A stretch of 6,545 bases of DNA from assembly GCA_938004375.1 (NCBI GenBank), contig CALKWH010000140.1:1-6545 (forward strand), in the 5' to 3' direction. This document shows positions 1-5,685 of the stretch, piece after piece (within the stretch, counting starts at the first letter, position 1; each line of letters opens with the position of its first letter). This DNA is from an uncultured Pseudomonadota bacterium (lineage in GTDB: Bacteria; Myxococcota_A; Polyangia; HGW-17). A program made the position numbers and the translations under genes. The notes beneath the pieces were generated by a model that searched no databases, was not told the DNA's origin, and was given only the letters and a program-made list of their open reading frames with translations.

Positions 1-48
1 CGACCCCCGAGATCTACACTCTTTCCCTACACGACGCTCTTCCGATCT
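1..48 (+). other. Illumina P5/TruSeq adapter (sequencing artefact)
   Basis: These bases read as the Illumina P5 flow-cell sequence running directly into the TruSeq read-1 primer and ending in the characteristic CTCTTCCGATCT at 37-48. From memory of the adapter, the only difference is position 6 (C where the oligo has A). Genomic sequence begins at about position 49. The segment is an untrimmed library adapter at a contig end. It has no biological meaning, but it supplies a false stop codon and a false C-terminal peptide to the kinase reading frame that enters it. Confidence 0.97.
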
Positions 49-1381
49 GGGCGCCCTCTGCGAGGGTGTTCTCGAAGGGCGTTCGCAGTTCGACCTCGGG
101 CTCGTCGTCGACCTTCAGTTTGAACTCGAGGCCGGGCTTCTCGGAGGCGATCTTGAGCTTGAAGGTCTTCTTCACGACTGCCGGTTCCACGGGCATGGGG
201 TCCGGCGGCGCGGGCTCTGCGGGCATGGGGTCCGGTGGCGTGGTCTCCGCGAGCATGTCACCGGCGACCGGGTCTGCGGGCGTCACGTCGTTCTTCATCT
301 CGTCCTTGTCGCGCAGGACGAACCACCAGAGCCCGCCCCCGATGCCGGCGAGGACCAGCAGGATCACCACCCAAACCATAGGGGAGCGCCCGCCGCCGAC
401 GGCGATCTGTTCGCCGGTCATGCTCGTCTTCACCGCCGAGGTGCTGAGTCCGGGCATCGTGCTGCGCGCCGGGATCGGGGACACCATGCCCACCGCCGTG
501 ATGTGTGCGGGGATGCCGCGCGCGGCCTCGACGAACATGTGATGGAACGCGCTCGCGCTGGGCGGCCGGGCGTCGATGTTCTTGTCCAGCGCGCGGGAGA
601 TGACGTCCCACAGCAGCGGCGGGAATCCAGGCAGGAACTCGAAGATGGGTACCGGTGGATCGGTGATGTGCTTGAGCAGCACCTGGGTGACCGACTCGGC
701 GTCGATGGGCAGATGCCCGGAGAGCATCTGATACACGATGACACCCAACGCATAGATGTCGGTGGCGGGACCGATCTGGGCGCCCGAGCCGCGGGCCTGC
801 TCGGGGCTCATGTACGACGGCGTGCCCATGATCAGGCCGGTGGCCGTCTTGTGCTTGGCGCCCATGGCCGGGTCGAGCAGCTTGGCCACGCCGAAGTCGA
901 GGACCTTGACCACCGGGCCGTTGGGCCCCTCGACCACGAAGATGTTGTCGGGCTTCAGATCCCGGTGCACGATGCCGGCTGAATGCGCCGCGTCCAGGGC
1001 GGACGCGATCTGGCCCAAAAGTTCGCTGGTCTCGTCGATGCTGACCGTGCCCTTGGCTTCCATGTACCCCGAGAGCTCCACGCCTTCGAGGAACTCCATG
1101 ACCAGGTACAGCCGACCGTCGGGGAGCTTGCCGAAGTCGAAGACCTGGATGATGTTGGGGTTGTTGATCTTGTTGACGGCCTTGGCCTCGGACATGAAGC
1201 GGTCGGCCATCTCGGGGTTAGAGGAAAAGGACGCCATCAGCACCTTGACCGCGACCTTGCGGCCGATGTGCGGGTGCTCGCCGAGGAACACCTGACCCAT
1301 GGCGCCCGCGCCGAGCAGAGATTTGATCTCGTAATTGCCGATGGTGGTGCCAATCAAGGGATCGGAAGTATCGTGGGACAT
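49..1381 (-). CDS. Membrane-anchored eukaryotic-type Ser/Thr protein kinase, C-terminus missing (contig end)
   Basis: A PknB-like Hanks-type kinase that should phosphorylate Ser/Thr residues of cytoplasmic proteins. Residues 16-285 form the kinase domain: glycine loop GAGAMG (24-29), catalytic Lys46 in VAVKVL, helix-C Glu65, HRDLKPDN (139-146, catalytic Asp141), DFG (162-164), SPE in place of APE (192-194), Asp208 and Arg272. All key residues are present, so it is predicted active. A juxtamembrane linker follows, then one membrane helix (about 335-356), two proline-rich decapeptides (381-400), and a beta-rich segment (406-444) with a VDD...RTPF...L.EG pattern resembling the start of a PEGA domain. 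The ATG at 1381 is preceded by GGAG five bases upstream. The frame continues to a TAG at 14-16, but the last ten residues (IGRASCRERV) are translated adapter; genuine sequence stops at Ala444. The kinase call is firm; PEGA is an inference from a fragment. Confidence 0.95.
182..241 (-). repeat. Two tandem 30-bp units encoding a Pro-rich decapeptide
   Basis: Two adjacent 30-base units encode TPPDPMPAEP and APPDPMPVEP (kinase residues 381-400). At DNA level the core GGGCATGGGGTCCGG recurs exactly 30 bases apart (from 191 and from 221 on the plus strand). The segment lies just outside the membrane helix and probably acts as an extended spacer holding the external domain away from the membrane. 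In-frame tandem units of this kind can change copy number by slippage. Confidence 0.8.
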
Positions 1382-1386
1382 CTCAG

Positions 1387-1390
1387 CTCC
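1387..1390 (-). promoter_or_regulatory. Ribosome binding site of the kinase gene
   Basis: GGAG on the minus strand, five bases upstream of the ATG at 1381. It supports that start codon, which also gives the N-terminal length expected for a kinase of this type, with the glycine loop at about residue 24. Confidence 0.7.
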
Positions 1391-1458
1391 AGTCTAAGTA
1401 CAGGCTCGGGCCGGGTCTGCACCCCAATTCCCGCAGCGGTTCTCGCGAAAAGACGATA

Positions 1459-1493
1459 GAACCCCGTTTCGGTTGTAGCACAAACCGGGGTTT
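1459..1493 (-). terminator. Candidate terminator or attenuator hairpin between lipoprotein and kinase genes
   Basis: AACCCCG (1460-1466) pairs with CGGGGTT (1486-1492), extendable by one G-U pair, around a 19-base loop, in a locally AT-richer stretch. On the minus strand it lies about 25 bases after the lipoprotein stop codon and is followed only by an interrupted T-rich tract (TTCTATCGTCTTTT). It could end or reduce transcription before the kinase gene. The large loop and poor U-tract make an efficient intrinsic terminator uncertain. In the plus direction the stem runs straight into TTTT, but no gene there would need it. Confidence 0.4.
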
Positions 1494-1518
1494 TCACAAC
1501 TATCTGGATAATTCTTTT

Positions 1519-3849
1519 TCAGGGCAGCCGAACATTCCTGAAGGTGGTCCTGTCCGTGGTGGTACCGTCGCCGAGCTGGCCGAAAGTATTGAGCCCGGTG
1601 CAGCCGACGGTGCCGTCGGCTCGCAGCACGCAGGTGTGGGAGTACCCGGTGGCGACTCCGGTGACCGAGGTCTCCCCGGACGTGGGGACCGGTGTGTAGG
1701 AATATCCGGTGGCGCCGTTCCCGAAGACACCGTCGCCGTTGGTCCCCCAGCACCACAGTTGCCCGGAGGGCGCCGCCGCGCAGGCGAAGTGCCTGGAGCC
1801 GTCCAGGGTGAGTGCTCCATCGTCCATGCCCACCTGGGACACGGGCGTCGACCGGTCGACGATGGTCCCGTCCGCGAGCATGCCCTGGCTGTTGTAGCCC
1901 CACGCACGGGTCATCCCGGTGTCCAGGATGACGAAGTTGAAGTAGCCTCCGGAGTGGAGCGACACCGGCTTCTGGCCGGTGAGCCCCTGGACCTGGACGG
2001 GGACCGGGGAGGTGACGGCAGCGGAGTTTCCGAGCTGCCCCTCGGTGCCCCGCCCCCAGCACCAGACGGAGTCATCGGTCCGCAGCGCGCAGGTGTGGAG
2101 GAGACCGACCGAGACGGCGCGGACCTGGGTGTGCATGCCGGTGGGGCAGATCGGCGTGGTCTTGTCGACGGTCGTGCCGTCGCCGAGCTGGCCGTGGTCA
2201 TTGGAGCCCCAGCACCACAGGCTGCCGTCGGTCTTCACCGCGCAACTGTGACCGGCGTACATGGCGACGGAGGTCACGCCCCCGGCCATGCCGATGACAG
2301 CCACCGGAGTGGAGCGGGAGATCGTGGAGGCGTCGCCGAGCTGGCCCCGGTCGTTGTATCCCCAGCACCACAGGCTCCCGTCGGTCTTCACGGCGCAGGC
2401 GTGCCCCTCGCCCAGCGCGACGGTCGAGACCCCGCCGGACATGCCGACCACCGGGACCGGGGCGCTGCGGTGGATCGTCAGCCCCTCGCCGAGCTGGCCC
2501 ACCTCCCCGCGGCCCCAGCACCACAGGCTGTCGTCGGAGCGCACGGCGCAGTTGAAGTGGCCCCCGCCGGCCGCGATCCGGGTCCAGCGGTGACAGGCCG
2601 AGGTGTCGTAGGTCGCGCAGCCCGGCGCGCAGGTCAGGGTGCCGCCCGGGAGGTCGAGCGCGCCGCAAGAGCTCCCGAGGGTGTCGGCTCCGTCGCAGAG
2701 CTCCCCCTCGCCGGCCTCGGCCACCCCGTCCCCGCAGGTGCCTTCGCAGGTGGCCGTGTCGTGGAGGCAGCCGGCGTCACAGGTCGGCGTACCCCGGTAG
2801 AACCCCAGCGCCCGGCAGTCGACCAAGCCCAAGTCGGCGCCGTCGCAGGCCTCGAAGCCGTCCTGGATGAGCCCGTCTCCGCACGAGCCCGTGCAGCCGG
2901 TCAGATCCCAGGTGCAGTCGACGCGGCAGGCCGGCGTGCCGTCGTAGAAGCCGTGCTCGAGGCAGGCTCCGGAGACCGGCGCACCGGGATCGCATTGCTC
3001 GCCGAGCTCCGACTCCACCTGGCCGTCTCCGCAGGTGCCCTCGCATCCGGAGAGGTCGAGAACGCAGCCTGCCGCGCAGGCCAGCGTCCCCCGGTAGAAG
3101 CCGAAGTTGCGGCACGTCAGGTGATTCAGATCATCGCCGTCACAGACCTCGCCGTCCCCCGGAGAGACGACGCCGTCCCCGCAGAAGCCGGCGCACTCCG
3201 AGGCGTCGAGGGCGCAAGCGTCGTCGCAGGCAAGCCGCCCGCGCTGGAAACCGGCGTCCCGGCAATCGCGACCGCGCAGGTCCTCGCCGTCGCAGGCCTC
3301 CGTCCCCACGGCCACCCCGTCGCCGCAGGTGGCCTGGCAGGCGCTCCCCTCGCCGTCCGGGACGCAGGTCCACCCGGGCTCGACGCCGCAGAGCGAAGAG
3401 CAGCCATCCCCCGCATCGGCATCACCGTCGTCACAGGCCTCGTCCGGCTCCAGGAGGCCGTTGCCGCACACCGAGACGCACCCGGAGACGTCGAGCCGGC
3501 AGCCGCCGCCGCAGGCCAGCGTCCCACCGGTGTAGCCCAGACCCTCGCAGGTCTGTCCGGGGGCCAGGCCGCCGTCGCACTCCTCGTGTTCGGCGTCCAC
3601 CTGCAGATCCCCACAGCGACCGCCGCACTGGGTCCGCTCGAAGCGGCAGTTGACGCTGCAGCCCAGCAGCCCGTCGGGGTTGTAGTGTCCGAGGGTGGCG
3701 CAGGTCTGTCCTTGCAGGTCCCCGGGCTCGCACTCTTCGCCGGGGTCCAGGAATCCGTCGCCGCAGGCGCTCTTTGTGACGACCTTCGTCTCGCAGGCGG
3801 ACAAGAACGCTGCGAGCACCATCAACCCCGATGCACAAATGATTTTCAT
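1519..3849 (-). CDS. Secreted lipoprotein with eight six-Cys repeats and a seven-bladed RCC1 propeller
   Basis: A 776-residue envelope or surface protein; its ligand is unknown. Residues 1-18 are a lipoprotein signal peptide (MKIICASGLMVLAAFLSA) with lipobox LSAC and lipidated Cys19. Residues 29-419 hold eight tandem repeats of 47-50 residues, each opening CG(D/N)G or CGD and each with exactly six Cys. Seven share the pattern CGDG..E.CDG.DL...C...GF..GTL.C...C..D...C; the third (128-171) is the classic DUF4215 type with CDDG..DAGDGC. Residues 422-776 are seven RCC1 repeats of about 51 residues with the bacterial signature H.CA...DG.LWCWG....GQLGDG. Start: the frame is open to an upstream ATG at 3936, but the ATG at 3849 begins a perfect signal peptide and has GGGAG six bases before it, so the 29-residue extension is rejected. 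RCC1 propellers are usually protein-interaction scaffolds; an adhesion or sensing role is inference. Confidence 0.93.
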   Translation of the reverse strand: MKIICASGLMVLAAFLSACETKVVTKSACGDGFLDPGEECEPGDLQGQTCATLGHYNPDGLLGCSVNCRFERTQCGGRCGDLQVDAEHEECDGGLAPGQTCEGLGYTGGTLACGGGCRLDVSGCVSVCGNGLLEPDEACDDGDADAGDGCSSLCGVEPGWTCVPDGEGSACQATCGDGVAVGTEACDGEDLRGRDCRDAGFQRGRLACDDACALDASECAGFCGDGVVSPGDGEVCDGDDLNHLTCRNFGFYRGTLACAAGCVLDLSGCEGTCGDGQVESELGEQCDPGAPVSGACLEHGFYDGTPACRVDCTWDLTGCTGSCGDGLIQDGFEACDGADLGLVDCRALGFYRGTPTCDAGCLHDTATCEGTCGDGVAEAGEGELCDGADTLGSSCGALDLPGGTLTCAPGCATYDTSACHRWTRIAAGGGHFNCAVRSDDSLWCWGRGEVGQLGEGLTIHRSAPVPVVGMSGGVSTVALGEGHACAVKTDGSLWCWGYNDRGQLGDASTISRSTPVAVIGMAGGVTSVAMYAGHSCAVKTDGSLWCWGSNDHGQLGDGTTVDKTTPICPTGMHTQVRAVSVGLLHTCALRTDDSVWCWGRGTEGQLGNSAAVTSPVPVQVQGLTGQKPVSLHSGGYFNFVILDTGMTRAWGYNSQGMLADGTIVDRSTPVSQVGMDDGALTLDGSRHFACAAAPSGQLWCWGTNGDGVFGNGATGYSYTPVPTSGETSVTGVATGYSHTCVLRADGTVGCTGLNTFGQLGDGTTTDRTTFRNVRLP
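1522..2586 (-). repeat. Tandem RCC1-encoding repeats, 153-bp period
   Basis: Seven RCC1 units of about 51 codons. The plus-strand sequence CCCCAGCACCA, which encodes the WCWG turn, recurs at 2054, 2207, 2360 and 2513, exactly 153 bases apart, and again at 1745. The units at 2207 and 2360 stay nearly identical for about 40 bases, across AVKTDGSLWCWG. Blades 2 and 3 are therefore the most recently duplicated or homogenised, and blades 5 to 7 are more diverged. Confidence 0.85.
2593..3765 (-). repeat. Eight tandem Cys-rich repeats, about 147-bp period
   Basis: First cysteines of the units fall at protein residues 29, 79, 128, 175, 223, 273, 323 and 372, and the array ends at Cys419. Each unit contributes six Cys (48 in all), consistent with three disulfides per unit in an oxidising compartment. 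Units 4, 5, 7 and 8 are most alike; unit 3 is a different subtype (DUF4215-like) inserted in the array. Confidence 0.88.
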
Positions 3850-3855
3850 GGAAAA

Positions 3856-3860
3856 CTCCC
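3856..3860 (-). promoter_or_regulatory. Ribosome binding site that fixes the lipoprotein start
   Basis: GGGAG on the minus strand, six bases before the ATG at 3849. Together with the signal peptide that begins there, it decides in favour of this start over the in-frame ATG at 3936. Confidence 0.8.
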
Positions 3861-3864
3861 GGGA

Positions 3865-3897
3865 CGTCCTGCCCCCAAGAAACGGGCGTCCTGCCCG
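3865..3897 (-). promoter_or_regulatory. Direct repeat and small hairpin in the lipoprotein 5' leader
   Basis: CGTCCTGCCC occurs at 3865-3874 and again at 3887-3896, 22 bases apart (two helical turns). The second copy lies in a perfect 5-bp stem with a 5-base loop (CGGGC GTCCT GCCCG, 3883-3897), and the first overlaps the palindrome GGACGTCC (3862-3869). All of this lies between the predicted transcription start and the ribosome binding site. It could be a paired operator or an mRNA structure, but it may also be chance in GC-rich DNA. Confidence 0.35.
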
Positions 3898-3907
3898 ATG
3901 AGAGAGT

Positions 3908-3936
3908 TTTCTAGGAAAAATTCCGACCGAATGCAA
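3908..3936 (-). promoter_or_regulatory. Candidate sigma-70-type promoter of the lipoprotein gene
   Basis: On the minus strand, TTGCAT (3936-3931) and TAGAAA (3913-3908) are separated by 17 bases, in the only clearly AT-rich stretch of this intergenic region. The predicted transcription start is near 3901, giving a leader of about 50 bases. The boxes match the consensus 3/6 and 4/6, so support is moderate at best. Confidence 0.4.
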
Positions 3937-4045
3937 GTCATTTTTTAAGGATGGCTTGTCCGAATCCGGACGGTGACGACCGGAAACGGTGAGCCCCCGA
4001 AGCCCCGCGGCACGATGCGGCCCAGTAACAACGGGCGTTTCCGGC

Positions 4046-4061
4046 TGGCACGGGATTCGCT
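4046..4061 (+). promoter_or_regulatory. Near-consensus sigma-54 (-24/-12) motif at the comM start
   Basis: CTGGCACGGGATTCGCT matches the RpoN consensus YTGGCACGrNNNTTGCW at every specified position except one (TCGCT for TTGCT). The invariant GG (4047-4048) and GC (4059-4060) have the correct spacing. However, a transcript from it would start near 4072, two bases before the comM ATG at 4074, leaving no room for a ribosome binding site. Either the message is leaderless or the match is accidental. Confidence 0.3.
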
Positions 4062-4073
4062 TGGGAATCCGGC

Positions 4074-5588
4074 ATGCACACGAAGATCCTCTCCGGAGAC
4101 CTCATAGGTATTGACGGCTTCCTGGTCACGGTCGAGGTGGACTGCCAGACCGGCATGCCTGGCTTCCACCTGGTCGGCCTGGCCAGCGCCGCCATGAACG
4201 AGGGCCGCGTCCGCATCCGCACCGCGCTGGACAACGGCGGCTTCGAGCTCAAGAGCAAGCGCTTCACGGTGAACCTGGCGCCCGCGGAAATCCGCAAGGA
4301 CACCACGGCCGTGGATCTGCCCATCGCGCTGGGGGTGCTCGCGGTCAACGGCAATCTGGACCTGAACGCCGCCGGCGAGGGTCTGTGGGTGGGCGAACTC
4401 GCGCTGGACGGCGGAGTGCGGCCGGTGCGCGGCGTGCTCTCCATCGCCCAGCTCGCGCGCCGGTTGGGCCTGCCCTTCATCGTCGTGCCCGAGGAGAACG
4501 CGGCCGAGGCCGCCCTGGTGGCCGGACTCGAGGTGCGCGTGGCCCGCCACCTGCGCCAGGTCGTCGCCTGCCTCATGGAACGCGAGCCGTGGCCCGCGCC
4601 GCCCACCGCGACGACGGCGCCGCCCGCCGACACGGGCCCGGACCTGCGGGACGTGCGGGGCCAGGTCGTCGCCCGCCGCGCGCTGGAGCTCGCCGCCGCG
4701 GGCGGACACAACCTGCTCTATGTGGGACCTCCGGGTTCCGGAAAGAGCATGCTCGCCCAGCGCCTGCCCGGGATTCTCCCCGCGCTGGACTTCGAGGAGG
4801 CGCTGGACTGCACCCGCATCTACAGCGTCTCAGGCCTCCTGGACCGCACCCGGTTGCTCACCCGGCGCCCGTTTCGCGCGCCGCACCACACCGTGTCCAC
4901 CGCCGGTCTCGTGGGCGGCGGGCTCGGACCGCGCCCCGGCGAGATCAGCCTGGCCCACCACGGCGTGCTGTTCCTCGACGAGCTCCTCGAGTATCCGCGC
5001 CACGTCCTCGAGACCCTGCGTCAACCCATGGAGGACCGGAAAATCACCCTCACCCGGGCCCGGGGCACCGTGGAATACCCGTGCGCCTTCCAGCTCGTGG
5101 CGGCCATGAACCCCTGCCCCTGCGGCTTCCACGGGTCGCAGTTGCGCACCTGCACGTGTTCCCCCGAGGGCATCGGAAGGTACCGTTCCCGGCTGAGCGG
5201 CCCCCTGCAGGACCGCTTCGACCTGCAGGTGGAAGTCCCCGGTTTGAAGTACGCCGAGCTGCGCGCGCAGCCCGAGGGCGAACCCAGCGAGGTCGTGGCC
5301 GCCCGGATCCGCGAGGCCCGGGATCGCCAGCGCCGCCGCTTCGACGGCCGCCCCATGCTCAACGGCCGCATGCCGGGCGCCGCCGTGCGCGTCCACTGCC
5401 GGCTGGGGAGCGACGCCGAGTCGCTGCTCGAACGCACGGTGGAGCGCTGGGGCCTGTCGGTGCGCGCCATCGACAAGGTGCTCAAGGTGGCCCGCACCGT
5501 GGCCGATCTCGAGGGTACCGACGCACTCACTGCCGGCCACGTGGCCGAGGCCCTGCAGTACCGCCACCTCGATCGAGGACTGAAGTGA
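4074..5588 (+). CDS. comM: ComM/YifB family AAA+ ATPase (Mg-chelatase-like)
   Basis: A 504-residue protein, full length for the family (E. coli YifB is about 506). ComM is a hexameric branch-migration helicase that extends DNA uptake-derived heteroduplex during natural transformation; the family is also widespread in bacteria not known to be competent. Residues 1-170 form the ribosomal-S5-like N-terminal domain (VEVD, GMPGFHLVGL, NLAPAEIRKD, DLPIALGVL, GELALDGGVRPVRG). Residues 190-390 are the Mg-chelatase-type AAA+ module: Walker A GPPGSGKS (218-225), RPFRAPHHT, GEISLAHHGVLFLDEL with Walker B Asp302-Glu303, and the arginine-finger region GPLQDRFDL (Arg381). Residues 405-500 are the Mg_chelatase_C lid with sensor-2 LSVRAIDKVLKVARTVADLEG (Arg464). 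A CPC...CTC cluster (Cys348, 350, 360, 362) is retained. The ATG agrees with the family N-terminus, but its ribosome binding site is weak (GGGA at 4063-4066). It is divergent from the lipoprotein gene. Confidence 0.97.
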   Translation: MHTKILSGDLIGIDGFLVTVEVDCQTGMPGFHLVGLASAAMNEGRVRIRTALDNGGFELKSKRFTVNLAPAEIRKDTTAVDLPIALGVLAVNGNLDLNAAGEGLWVGELALDGGVRPVRGVLSIAQLARRLGLPFIVVPEENAAEAALVAGLEVRVARHLRQVVACLMEREPWPAPPTATTAPPADTGPDLRDVRGQVVARRALELAAAGGHNLLYVGPPGSGKSMLAQRLPGILPALDFEEALDCTRIYSVSGLLDRTRLLTRRPFRAPHHTVSTAGLVGGGLGPRPGEISLAHHGVLFLDELLEYPRHVLETLRQPMEDRKITLTRARGTVEYPCAFQLVAAMNPCPCGFHGSQLRTCTCSPEGIGRYRSRLSGPLQDRFDLQVEVPGLKYAELRAQPEGEPSEVVAARIREARDRQRRRFDGRPMLNGRMPGAAVRVHCRLGSDAESLLERTVERWGLSVRAIDKVLKVARTVADLEGTDALTAGHVAEALQYRHLDRGLK

Positions 5589-5607
5589 AGTGCGCCCTGA
5601 CAGAAGC

Positions 5608-5633
5608 GTGCCTTGACAAAGCTTGCCAGGCAC
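5608..5633 (+). terminator. Hairpin downstream of comM, terminator doubtful
   Basis: GTGCCT (5608-5613) pairs perfectly with AGGCAC (5628-5633) around a 14-base loop, 20 bases after the comM stop codon. No T-tract follows (TTGTCCCCG), so intrinsic termination is doubtful. An alternative pairing GACAA/TTGTC (5615-5619 with 5634-5638) competes with it. CTTG recurs at 5612, 5622 and 5633, roughly one helical turn apart, so a protein binding site is an alternative reading. Confidence 0.3.
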
Positions 5634-5662
5634 TTGTCCCCGTCGGGAATTCGTCTTACCCT
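5634..5662 (+). promoter_or_regulatory. Weak candidate promoter for the 191-residue membrane protein
   Basis: TTGTCC (5634-5639), a 17-base spacer, then TACCCT (5657-5662) would start transcription near 5669, just ahead of the ribosome binding site. Box matches are 4/6 and 3/6. An alternative -35 TTGCCA (5623-5628) has a better box but only GGGAAT as its -10. Read-through from comM is equally possible. Confidence 0.25.
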
Positions 5663-5673
5663 GCGTACACGAC

Positions 5674-5678
5674 GGAGG
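5674..5678 (+). promoter_or_regulatory. Ribosome binding site that fixes the membrane-protein start
   Basis: A full GGAGG seven bases upstream of the ATG at 5686. It favours this start over the in-frame ATG at 5623, which would add 21 residues of non-hydrophobic sequence and has no such site. Confidence 0.8.
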
Positions 5679-5685
5679 ACCACCG

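Noticed and set aside
66..542. A plus-strand frame opposite the kinase tail rich in Ser/Gly/Met
   Set aside because: It mirrors the Pro-rich repeat and membrane helix of the kinase gene and has no features of its own.
1740..2530. Regularly spaced similar sequences, considered as a CRISPR-like or satellite array
   Set aside because: The 153-bp period equals 51 codons of one continuous reading frame and encodes RCC1 blades; there are no short identical repeats with unique spacers.
3850..3936. A 29-residue N-terminal extension of the lipoprotein from the ATG at 3936
   Set aside because: It would bury the signal peptide behind a charged stretch and would overlap the candidate promoter. The ATG at 3849 has a good ribosome binding site and begins the signal peptide exactly.
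1636..3948. A 770-codon open frame on the plus strand, opposite the lipoprotein gene
   Set aside because: It is a shadow of GC-rich repeated codons on the other strand. Its translation is Ala/Gly/Val/Arg-rich with no recognisable domain, while the minus frame shows a signal peptide, in-register Cys repeats and RCC1 signatures.
3938..4711. Two long minus-strand frames antisense to the start of comM
   Set aside because: Low-complexity translations typical of GC-rich antisense shadows; no domain, and no convincing ribosome binding site for either.
4074..5588. Magnesium chelatase subunit (ChlI/BchI) for chlorophyll synthesis
   Set aside because: The S5-like N-terminal domain, total length and C-terminal LSVRA...VARTVADLEG motif belong to ComM/YifB, and no pigment genes are nearby.
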